From NCBI GenBank assembly GCA_937917025.1, contig CALFSF010000309.1, forward strand, positions 1 through 13,058: a stretch of 13,058 nt of DNA, given 5' to 3'. Within the stretch, counting starts at the first letter, position 1. Each line of letters begins with the position of its first letter. This DNA is from an uncultured Paraburkholderia sp. Its GTDB lineage: Bacteria; Pseudomonadota; Gammaproteobacteria; Burkholderiales; Burkholderiaceae. Below the pieces are notes generated by a model. The model made no database searches. It worked only from the letters and a program-made list of their open reading frames with translations, and had not been told where the DNA came from. A program made the position numbers and the translations under genes. Below, one piece after another: positions 1 to 6,348 of the stretch.

Positions 1-325
1 ACTTTCCGAGGAAGCTGCACTGATCGGCGCGCCGGACGAAATCGACATCTACATCTCCCGCTTTCGGCCGATGAAGGCGACGCTGTCCGGCCGGGACGAA
101 AAAATGCTGATGAAGCTCGTCGTGCATCGACCGACGGGTCGTCTGCTCGGCGCCCACATGGTGGGGCCCGACGCGGCTGAGATGATCCAGCTCGTCGCCG
201 TCGCCGTGCAGGCAGGCGCGCGCAAAGCTGATCTCGACGCAACGCTGGCCGTGCATCCGAGCGCCGCGGAGGAATACGTCACGATGCGGGAGCCGGCCCG
301 CCAACATGGCCTCACCCGGAAGTAG
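1..325 (+). CDS. gor: Glutathione-disulfide reductase, C-terminal dimerisation domain (partial, 5' end outside window)
   Basis: The frame opens at base 2 and runs to TAG at 323-325, giving about 107 residues of the C-terminal dimerisation domain of a class I pyridine nucleotide-disulfide oxidoreductase. Visible landmarks are FRPMKATLSGR near the start, MKLVV followed by GRLLGAHMVGPDAAEMIQ, and near the end HPSAAEEYVTMR. The last matches the HPT-AEE segment that in glutathione reductase supplies the His-Glu pair acting on the thiol of the partner subunit. Ser replaces the more usual Thr after HP. The TLSGR and EEYVTMR segments favour glutathione reductase over dihydrolipoamide dehydrogenase or mercuric reductase. 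The enzyme reduces GSSG with NADPH in the cytoplasm. The FAD- and NADPH-binding domains and the CxxxxC redox site lie to the left and cannot be checked. The gene appears unrelated to the operon that follows. Confidence 0.85.
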   Translation, partial: LSEEAALIGAPDEIDIYISRFRPMKATLSGRDEKMLMKLVVHRPTGRLLGAHMVGPDAAEMIQLVAVAVQAGARKADLDATLAVHPSAAEEYVTMREPARQHGLTRK

Positions 326-333
326 CGACCCCT

Positions 334-354
334 GGCCGGCGATATGCGCCGGCC
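334..354 (+). terminator. Possible hairpin terminator after gor
   Basis: GGCCGGC (334-340) pairs perfectly with GCCGGCC (348-354), and one more inner G-C pair leaves a five-base loop. It starts 8 nt after the gor stop codon. No T-run follows, so it is not a textbook intrinsic terminator. It could end or protect the gor transcript, or be chance in GC-rich DNA. Confidence 0.3.
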
Positions 355-432
355 GCTGGCCCGCTCGCCCGGCGGCTCGCTGGCAACGCCGCTGATCGAC
401 GCGACATCCGCCAGTCTCATGGCGCACCCCCA

Positions 433-461
433 TTGACAACAGCCGCTTCACCATGTCAAAT
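433..461 (+). promoter_or_regulatory. Predicted sigma-70 promoter of the LacI/dehydrogenase/tct operon
   Basis: A perfect TTGACA (433-438) is followed after exactly 17 bp by TCAAAT (456-461), which matches TATAAT at four of six positions. Transcription would start near 468, placing the two operator-like palindromes at 470-500 over and just after the start site. That is a normal arrangement for repression. The start site itself is inferred. Confidence 0.6.
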
Positions 462-469
462 ACCTCGAC

Positions 470-481
470 TTAAACGTTTAA
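470..481. promoter_or_regulatory. LacI-family operator 1 (perfect palindrome)
   Basis: TTAAACGTTTAA is a perfect 12-bp palindrome centred on a CpG between 475 and 476. LacI/GalR proteins typically bind such sites with a central CG, into which the hinge-helix leucine intercalates. The adjacent regulator keeps that leucine (Leu62). The site lies about 74 bp upstream of the regulator start and overlaps the predicted transcription start. Confidence 0.65.
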
Positions 482-489
482 ACGAAAAT

Positions 490-502
490 CTAAACGATTA
501 AG
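490..502. promoter_or_regulatory. LacI-family operator 2 (imperfect palindrome)
   Basis: The core TAAACGATTA (491-500) repeats operator 1 with one changed base and is again centred on CG (495/496). The two centres are 20 bp apart, close to two helical turns, so two repressor dimers could sit on the same face of the DNA. A further TAAACG half-site occurs at 479-484 between them. Confidence 0.55.
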
Positions 503-554
503 TTCGGCCATTTCCCGGATTGACCGGTGACATGACTTTCCATACTGGAGGGGC

Positions 555-1628
555 GTGGTGTCAAAGCGCAGCAGTGCACCGACGATGCAGGACGTCGCCC
601 GTCTGGCACAGACGTCGATCGCCTCGGTGTCCTATGTCCTGAACAAGAAGGATCAGGCGATCAGCCCGGCGCTGCGTCAGCGGATCGTCGAGGCGGTACG
701 GGAAATCGGCTACGTCAGGAACGCCGTGGCAAGCGGGCTGAAAGGCAAGGAGCGCGGCATGATCGCCGTGCTGGTCCCGCAGTTTGGAAACGAGTTCTTT
801 ACGCGCATCTGCGTCGACGTCGAATCGGTCGCCCGCCAGGCCGGCTACGTCGTCCTCATCTGCAACAGCGATGAGAGTCTCGAACAGGAACGGGCGATAC
901 TCGAGCGGCTTGTCGCCCAGCGCATCGACGGCTGCATCCTCTGCCCGGTGCTGTCGGGAACCGAAAGCGGCGAGCTGTTGCGCAGGCACCGGATGCCCAC
1001 GGTCGTGCTGGAGCGCCCGGTGGGGACCGAGTTGCCCGAGCGCGACTTCGTCGGGCATGACAACCGCATGACCGGCTATCTCGCCGCACGCACCCTGATC
1101 AAAGCCGGCCATCGCCGGATCGCCTTCGTCGGCTGGGATTCACCCATACCGAACATCCGCCACCGCGCCGACGGCTATGTCGACGCGTTGCGGGAAGCCG
1201 GCATCGAGCCGAAGCCGGACTGGATCCTGCTCGGCGACCTGACCCAAAGTGACGGCCGGCGCCTCGCGGCCCGGCTGCCGTTCGACGACATCACGGCGCT
1301 CGTGCTGGCCAATCACCTCGATCTCGGCAAGGGCGTGCTGATGGAGCTTCAGGCGCGCGGCATCCGCTGGCCGGACGACCTCTCGCTGATCCTCGTCGGC
1401 ACGCCCGAGTGGTGTGACCTCGTCTCACCGGCGCTCTGTTGCATCGAGCGCCCGGAGGCGGAAATGGGCCGTCGGGCGGCGTCCCTGCTGCTGTCGAAAG
1501 TGGCTGATCCAGCGTATTCCGAGCCGCGGCTCGTGCTGCCCGTCTCGCTACGCGGCGGGCAATCCGTCAAGGACCTTTCTTCCCACCAGGCGGCCCGTCA
1601 CGGCGGCCCACAACAACAGGATTCCTGA
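555..1628 (+). CDS. LacI-family transcriptional regulator
   Basis: A cytoplasmic repressor-type protein of 357 residues, normal length for LacI/GalR. The N-terminal helix-turn-helix covers about residues 11-30 (MQDVARLAQTSIASVSYVLN). The hinge helix follows, with the N56-x-x-A59-x-x-L62 pattern whose leucine inserts at the operator's central CpG in this family. A periplasmic-binding-protein-like sensor domain begins near residue 68 (GMIAVLVPQFGNEFF) and fills the rest. The start is one of two adjacent GTG codons: GGAGG at 547-551 is 3 nt from GTG 555 and 6 nt from GTG 558, so 558 may be the real start. The dehydrogenase gene begins 3 nt after the stop, indicating one transcript. Palindromes at 470-500 suggest autoregulation. 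The ligand is unknown. Residue 27 is Tyr where many family members have Arg (S-x-V-S-R-V-L-N), which may alter operator choice. Confidence 0.9.
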   Translation: MVSKRSSAPTMQDVARLAQTSIASVSYVLNKKDQAISPALRQRIVEAVREIGYVRNAVASGLKGKERGMIAVLVPQFGNEFFTRICVDVESVARQAGYVVLICNSDESLEQERAILERLVAQRIDGCILCPVLSGTESGELLRRHRMPTVVLERPVGTELPERDFVGHDNRMTGYLAARTLIKAGHRRIAFVGWDSPIPNIRHRADGYVDALREAGIEPKPDWILLGDLTQSDGRRLAARLPFDDITALVLANHLDLGKGVLMELQARGIRWPDDLSLILVGTPEWCDLVSPALCCIERPEAEMGRRAASLLLSKVADPAYSEPRLVLPVSLRGGQSVKDLSSHQAARHGGPQQQDS

Positions 1629-1631
1629 AGC

Positions 1632-2801
1632 ATGTCGAAAGTGAAAGTAGCTCTGATCGGCTGCGGCTTCATTTCGGAGTTGCACATGCATGCCTACCGG
1701 CGCGTCTACGGCGTGAATGTCGAAGTGGTAAGCGTGGCGGCGCGCGGCGACCAGGTCGTCGAGTTCGCACGCAGGTATGCGATCCCGGAAACCACGCGCG
1801 ACTACAGGACATTGCTGGCCGACCCCCGCATCGACGTGATCGATATCTGCACGCCGCCGGCCTTGCACGCCGGGATGGTCGTCGAGGCCGTGCAGGCGGG
1901 CAAGCACGTCATCTGCGAAAAGCCTTTCACCGGCTATTTTGGCCGTCCCGGGGACTCGACGCCGGTCGGCAAGGCGGTGTCGAAGGCGCTGATGTATGAA
2001 CGCGTGATGGAAGAGATGGAGACGACCGCGGCAGCGGTGCGGCAAAGCGGCCGCCTCTTCATGTACGCGGAAGACTGGGTCTACGCGCCCGCCGTGACCA
2101 AAGCCGCCGAGATGCTGCGTGCCACGCGCGACAAGATTCTCTTCATGAAGGCCGAGGAGAGCCACAGCGGCTCGCATGCCGCGCATGCCGCGCAGTGGGC
2201 GCAAACCGGAGGCGGTGCGCTGATCCGTCAGGGATGCCATCCGCTGTCGGCCGTGCTTCATCTGAAGCAGATCGAAGCGAATGCACGGGGTGAACAGATC
2301 TCGGTCGCGAGCGTGGTGGCCGATGTCGGCAACGTGACCGCGCGACTCAAGCCCGAGGAGCGTCCCTTCATCAAGGCGAATCCGTTCGATGTCGAAGACT
2401 GGGGCATGTTGAGCCTGACCTTCAGCGACGGCACGAAGGCAACGGTGTTCTCCGGCGACATGATCCTCGGCGGTGTGCGCAACGTGGTGGAGGCCTACAC
2501 GAGTGGCGGCGCGCTATTTGCGAACATCACGCCCAACAACCATCTGACGACCTACATGACCGACGAGGAAAAGCTCAAGGACGTGTACATCACCGAGAAA
2601 GTCGACCGAAAGACCGGATGGCAATTCGTCTGCCTCGAGGAGGAATGGACGCGCGGTTATCGCCAGGAGATTCAGGATTTCATGGAGTGCGTCGCATTCG
2701 GGCGCACACCTCTCGCCGGTCTGGATCTCGCATACGAGGCCATGAAAGTGCATTACGCGGCCTACTGGTCCGCGGATGAGGGGCGCCGCATCGACCTGTG
2801 A
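1632..2801 (+). CDS. Gfo/Idh/MocA-family NAD(P)-dependent oxidoreductase, variant active site
   Basis: A 389-residue cytoplasmic dehydrogenase. The N-terminal Rossmann fold has GCGFIS (10-15) for the dinucleotide, a DVIDICTPPALH strand-turn near 68-78, and the EKP motif at 96-98, whose lysine is catalytic in this family. The C-terminal domain carries GGGALIRQGCHP (193-204). His203 matches the family's catalytic His, but residue 199 is Arg where enzymes such as inositol dehydrogenase have Asp. About 28 residues (101-128, starting GYFGRPGDS) follow EKPFT, longer than the usual loop, and H178, H182 and H185 cluster just before the active-site glycines. The family oxidises sugars, polyols and their acids; the substrate here cannot be read from sequence. 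The ATG follows the regulator stop by 3 nt with AGGA at 1618-1621, so translation is probably coupled. Linkage to tctCBA suggests it acts on the imported compound. Confidence 0.85.
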   Translation: MSKVKVALIGCGFISELHMHAYRRVYGVNVEVVSVAARGDQVVEFARRYAIPETTRDYRTLLADPRIDVIDICTPPALHAGMVVEAVQAGKHVICEKPFTGYFGRPGDSTPVGKAVSKALMYERVMEEMETTAAAVRQSGRLFMYAEDWVYAPAVTKAAEMLRATRDKILFMKAEESHSGSHAAHAAQWAQTGGGALIRQGCHPLSAVLHLKQIEANARGEQISVASVVADVGNVTARLKPEERPFIKANPFDVEDWGMLSLTFSDGTKATVFSGDMILGGVRNVVEAYTSGGALFANITPNNHLTTYMTDEEKLKDVYITEKVDRKTGWQFVCLEEEWTRGYRQEIQDFMECVAFGRTPLAGLDLAYEAMKVHYAAYWSADEGRRIDL

Positions 2802-2837
2802 CCTGTGATGTAACCCAATAACGGAGGAGACACGAAC

Positions 2838-3884
2838 ATGAAAAAGTACCTGCCCGGCCGTACCGTTGCACACACCCTGAAGCCGTTCGCAAAGCTGGTG
2901 CTACTTGGGCTCGGCGCGCTGGCGGTTTCCGGCGCGCCCGCATTCGCGGCGGACTGGAAGCCGACCCATCCGATCAACCTCATCGTTCCATGGGCGGCAG
3001 GCGGCGCGACCGATCAGGTCACCCGGATCGCGGCCGCGGAGATGGAAAAGGCGCTGGGCCAGACGATCGTCATCGTCAACCAGCCGGGAGCGTCCGGATC
3101 GATCGGCACGAAGAGCGCGCTGGACGCGCCGCGGGACGGCTACACGTGGACCGCTGGAGCCGCCCAGGATCTGGGCAGCTACGAAACCCAGGGGATGCTG
3201 AAGACCCGGATCAAGGACTGGCATCTGTTTCTCAGCGTGGCGAACATCCCCGTCCTGAGCGTCAACCCCCGGACGCCCTATAAAACCGCGCACGATCTCA
3301 TCGCGGCGATGGCCGCCCATCCGGACAAGATCTCGGTGGCTACGGCGGGCGTGACCTCCTCGGGGCACATGGCCATCGACCTGCTCGCCAACGCGGCGAA
3401 AGTGAGCTACCGGCACGTCGCCTATGACGGCGGCAACCCGGCCGTGGTCGCGACTGTGTCGGGCGAGACCGATGTCACGAGCCAGCTTGCCGCGGAGGAG
3501 GCCGACATGATCCGCGGCAAGCTTCTGCGGCCGCTCGCCACGATCAGCAATCAACCGCTCGTGCTTGCGGGCTACGGAACCATTCCCGCGCTGTCGCAGA
3601 CCCTCCCGGGGTTTAGCGCGCCGGCCAACTACACGGGCATTTTCATTCCCAACGGCGTTCCCGACGATGTGATCGCAACCGTCGAGAAAATCTGGAGCAC
3701 CACGATTGCGAACAGCGCCGCGCTGCGCAAGTTCGCCGAGAACCGTGGCGCGCTGTTCGCGCCCGTTTCCGGCGACGCGGCGCAGAAGGCGGCATTCCCG
3801 GCGGTTCAGGCCAATGCGTGGATGCTGTTCAGAACCGGCAAGGCGAAGGTGTCGCCTGACACGGTCGGCATTCCGGCTCCCTGA
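2838..3884 (+). CDS. tctC: Tripartite tricarboxylate-type transporter substrate-binding protein (TctC/Bug family)
   Basis: A periplasmic receptor of 348 residues that captures the ligand and delivers it to the TctAB membrane complex. A Sec signal peptide is clear: lysines at 2-3 and 15-19, a hydrophobic core around 20-33, and a likely cut after AFA (residue 37). The mature protein opens with the family signature INLIVPWAAGGATDQVTR, then GQTIVIVNQPGASGSIG and, mid-protein, AYDGGNPAVVATVSGETD, the two-lobe binding fold typical of Bug receptors. Bug proteins usually bind carboxylates or related small polar compounds, and many are orphans; this one has its own tctBA. GGAGGA at 2823-2828 gives a strong ribosome site 9 nt before ATG. 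The gene starts 36 nt after the dehydrogenase and is followed by a strong hairpin. The name is by family; citrate as substrate is not implied. Confidence 0.92.
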   Translation: MKKYLPGRTVAHTLKPFAKLVLLGLGALAVSGAPAFAADWKPTHPINLIVPWAAGGATDQVTRIAAAEMEKALGQTIVIVNQPGASGSIGTKSALDAPRDGYTWTAGAAQDLGSYETQGMLKTRIKDWHLFLSVANIPVLSVNPRTPYKTAHDLIAAMAAHPDKISVATAGVTSSGHMAIDLLANAAKVSYRHVAYDGGNPAVVATVSGETDVTSQLAAEEADMIRGKLLRPLATISNQPLVLAGYGTIPALSQTLPGFSAPANYTGIFIPNGVPDDVIATVEKIWSTTIANSAALRKFAENRGALFAPVSGDAAQKAAFPAVQANAWMLFRTGKAKVSPDTVGIPAP

Positions 3885-3902
3885 GCGATCGCGATTCAGC
3901 GG

Positions 3903-3929
3903 GCTCGCGGCGCCGGCTCCGCCGCGAGC
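3903..3929 (+). promoter_or_regulatory. Intercistronic hairpin between tctC and tctB
   Basis: GCTCGCGGCG (3903-3912) and CGCCGCGAGC (3920-3929) form a perfect 10-bp GC-only-plus-one-TA stem with a 7-base loop, starting 19 nt after the tctC stop. No T-run follows, so it is unlikely to be a full terminator. Comparable stem-loops behind binding-protein genes protect the upstream mRNA from 3' decay or partly stop transcription, giving more receptor than membrane subunits. That role is inferred here. Confidence 0.55.
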
Positions 3930-3967
3930 AGCCATTGCCACGCATCACGCATAGCGGATCAACGTCC

Positions 3968-4513
3968 ATGAATGACTCCTCGGAAGACGGGACGCACGAT
4001 CGTGCGTTAAAGGCGCGCCACAATCTTCAGGATGCGGTTGTCTGGGTGATATTGGGCGGCGTCATCCTCGTCGCGTCCCTGTTGATGGACCGGCTGGAAA
4101 GCCAGGGGATCAATCCGTACACGGCGCCAGGTCTCCTGCCCGGGCTGCTGGGTGTCGCGATGGTGTGCCTCGGCGCGCTGCTGGCACTTCGCAGCATCGG
4201 CGAGGGCGCGCTGGCGAGCCACGCGCCTGCGTCCGGCGGGCCGGCTCGCGGTGGTGGGCACCGGCAGCTCATTCTGGTACTCGCCCTCTGTCTCATCTTC
4301 GCCGTCGTGCTGCTGGGACACGGGCTGCCGTTCTGGCTCGCAGGCGCGATTTTCGTGTCCGCTTCGGTCCTCACATTGCAGCAGGCGCAAAGAAAGGCGG
4401 AGCAAAAGCGGCTGGGACTGCGCGAGATTGCGACCGCCGTATCTATCGGATTGGGCGCCGGGGGCGCGATTACCCTCGTTTTCCAGACCATTTTTCTTGT
4501 CCGCCTGCCATAG
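3968..4513 (+). CDS. tctB: Tripartite tricarboxylate-type transporter small membrane subunit (TctB family)
   Basis: A small inner-membrane protein of 181 residues, which with TctA forms the permease that takes ligand from TctC. After a charged N-terminus there are hydrophobic stretches VVWVILGGVILVASLLM, then PGLLPGLLGVAMVCLGALLAL (including the PG-x-x-P that is common in TctB), a pair of segments in the LILVLALCLIF to SASVLTL region, and a last one near ATAVSIGLGAGGAITLVF. This is four to five helices and the usual family length. ATG 3968 is chosen because AGCGGA lies at 3953-3958 with good spacing. An in-frame TTG at 3935 would add 11 residues but has no ribosome site. The 83-nt gap from tctC holds the hairpin; tctA follows after 42 nt. 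TctB proteins diverge strongly, so position between tctC and tctA supports the call. Confidence 0.85.
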   Translation: MNDSSEDGTHDRALKARHNLQDAVVWVILGGVILVASLLMDRLESQGINPYTAPGLLPGLLGVAMVCLGALLALRSIGEGALASHAPASGGPARGGGHRQLILVLALCLIFAVVLLGHGLPFWLAGAIFVSASVLTLQQAQRKAEQKRLGLREIATAVSIGLGAGGAITLVFQTIFLVRLP

Positions 4514-4555
4514 CGCGCGGCGCGCAAGCGTAGTCGGAGCGATGAGGAGAAGACA

Positions 4556-6067
4556 ATGCTTTCCGGACTTGCGGACTTTGGCCAGGCATACCTTGGCTTC
4601 CTGAATCCAGTATCGATAGCCTATGGTCTTGGCGGGACATTCATCGGCATCATGGTTGGCTGCCTCCCTGGTCTGTCCGCCACCTTATGCATCGCACTGC
4701 TTACGACGCTGACGATCAAGCTTCCCGCGAACAATGCGATTCTCATCCTCATCTGTTCCTATGTGGGCACGCTGTATGGCGGCTCGCGCACGGCGATTCT
4801 GCTGAATATTCCGGGGACGGCGGCCAATGCCGCGTCATGCGCCGACGGACACGCTCTGGCGCTGCGCGGACAGGCGGGTCGGGCGATCGGGATCGCAACC
4901 TCCGGCGCTTTTACCAGCGTGTTATTCGGCGTGTTGTGTCTGGCCGCGTTCACTCCGCTGCTGGCCAATGTTGCGTTGTCCTTCGGCGCGCAGGAATTCT
5001 TCTGGCTTGCGTTGCTGGGCGTGACGCTGTCGGGCTCGATTGTCGGCGACGACCCGCTAAAGGGCTGGCTCATGGGTATTCTCGGGCTCTTCGTGGCGCA
5101 GATCGGCCAGGACGGGCTCTACGCCTACGACCGTTTCACCTTCGGCTGGAACGAACTGTCGGGCGGAATCGCGCTCATTCCGGCGCTCGTCGGCGCGTTC
5201 GGGTTCTCGGAGATTCTGACCACGCTCGCCGACCCTGTCGAGCGCAAGATCGTCAGCGTGCGTGACTCCTCCCTGCCACGCTTTCGCGAGGTGGTCCGGT
5301 ACTGGCCCACCGTGTTGCGCTCAGGGGTGATCGGTGTGGCGACGGGCCTGATGCCTGGCGTCGGCGAGGACACGGGGGCCTGGATGTCTTACGCGGCGGC
5401 ACGGGTTTTCAGTCGGGAGAAGGAGAAGTTCGGCCATGGCTCGATCGATGGCCTGATGGCTGCCGAGACGGGTGACATGGCATCGATTCCCGGCCACCTC
5501 ATTCCGTGCCTCGCGCTCGGCATCCCCGGATCGGCGCCGTCGGCGGTGCTGCTGGCCGCCATGATCATCCATGGAATTCAGCCTGGACCCATGTTGATGA
5601 TCCAGCATCCTCAGTTTGTCTACGACGTCGTCGCCATGACCTCGCTCGCCATGGTCAGCATCCTGATATTCGGCCTGTTCATGGTGCGTCCGCTGTTGCT
5701 CGTGTTGCGCATCAAGCGCACCGTTCTGATGCCGATTGTTTTTCTTCTGTGTACGGTCGGCGCATTTGCAGGTGCCTCGCGCCTCTTCGACGTCTATTGC
5801 ATGGTTGTCATCGGTATCGGCGCCTTTTTCCTGCGAAAGCGTGGCTATCACATGGCGCCGTTCGTGCTCGGACTGGTACTGGGATCCGTGCTCGACAAGA
5901 GTTTGCGCCGTGGCCTCGTACTGACTGAAGGCAGCATGCTGCCTTTCTTCACGCGGCCGATCTGCATGGGCTTTGCGCTCGTCACGCTCATGACGATGCT
6001 CCTTTACATCCCCGCGTGCCGCCGGCTCCTGCGCCGGGCCATGTCCGCCGCGCGCGTACCGGGCTGA
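4556..6067 (+). CDS. tctA: Tripartite tricarboxylate-type transporter large permease subunit (TctA family)
   Basis: The main inner-membrane permease, 503 residues, full family length with about a dozen hydrophobic segments. It shows both family signature regions. The first has GCLPGLSAT (35-43) and YGGSRTAILLNIPGT (74-88) followed by ADGHALA. The second has GLMPGVGED (264-272), then AETGDMASIPGHLIPCLALGIPGS ending near residue 326, and GIQPGP. The half-repeat LPG/IPGS arrangement is typical of TctA, which moves substrate with a cation gradient after TctC delivers it. GAGGAGA at 4544-4550 is a strong ribosome site. The gene ends the operon; the next gene is more than 280 nt away and unrelated. 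Small departures from the usual second signature, such as GDMASIPG in place of the common NNA-type run, may reflect a different substrate. Confidence 0.93.
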   Translation: MLSGLADFGQAYLGFLNPVSIAYGLGGTFIGIMVGCLPGLSATLCIALLTTLTIKLPANNAILILICSYVGTLYGGSRTAILLNIPGTAANAASCADGHALALRGQAGRAIGIATSGAFTSVLFGVLCLAAFTPLLANVALSFGAQEFFWLALLGVTLSGSIVGDDPLKGWLMGILGLFVAQIGQDGLYAYDRFTFGWNELSGGIALIPALVGAFGFSEILTTLADPVERKIVSVRDSSLPRFREVVRYWPTVLRSGVIGVATGLMPGVGEDTGAWMSYAAARVFSREKEKFGHGSIDGLMAAETGDMASIPGHLIPCLALGIPGSAPSAVLLAAMIIHGIQPGPMLMIQHPQFVYDVVAMTSLAMVSILIFGLFMVRPLLLVLRIKRTVLMPIVFLLCTVGAFAGASRLFDVYCMVVIGIGAFFLRKRGYHMAPFVLGLVLGSVLDKSLRRGLVLTEGSMLPFFTRPICMGFALVTLMTMLLYIPACRRLLRRAMSAARVPG

Positions 6068-6090
6068 GGATGCGTGCTGTACGGAATCGC

Positions 6091-6113
6091 GGGGTGCGCT
6101 CACGCGCAGCCCC
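6091..6113 (+). terminator. Possible hairpin at end of the tct operon
   Basis: GGGG and GCGC (from 6091) pair with GCGC and CCCC (to 6113) around a TCAC loop, with a small bulge between the two stem halves. It begins 24 nt after the tctA stop. There is no T-run, so termination is only suggested by position. Confidence 0.3.
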
Positions 6114-6286
6114 TGAGAATGCACGATGCTCCCCGCTGACCGGCTGGCATCACGAACGCGCGCGCGATCTGCTGGAACGCACGGAAGGCTCGCTGAGGAA
6201 CCCGGCGCGCGAACTCAGTGGTAGATCTGCGCGAGGCCTGGCGTAAAGCAAGCACGGACAGCTCTCGGCGAGGTACCTCCTGACGC

Positions 6287-6317
6287 TTGATTATCGTCCC
6301 CGCTGGGGATATATACT
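6287..6317 (+). promoter_or_regulatory. Possible promoter of the fic gene
   Basis: TTGATT (6287-6292) is followed after 17 bp by TATATA (6310-6315), or after 19 bp by TATACT (6312-6317). This is the most AT-rich patch between tctA and fic and would give a short leader of about 25 nt. It supports separate transcription of fic. The element match is moderate. Confidence 0.4.
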
Positions 6318-6348
6318 GGCCGGCAACGAGTGCCACTTCGAGAAGCAA

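Noticed and set aside
2795..2808. Tandem CCTGTGA CCTGTGA at the end of the dehydrogenase gene
   Set aside because: Two copies of a 7-mer around a stop codon; likely chance, and not associated with any recognisable site.
6121..6246. Reading ending LTGWHHERARDLLERTEGSL... that faintly resembles the start of an AraC-type DNA-binding domain
   Set aside because: The similarity covers only a few residues, the second half does not follow the family pattern, and there is no ribosome site; it could be a decayed remnant but cannot be supported.
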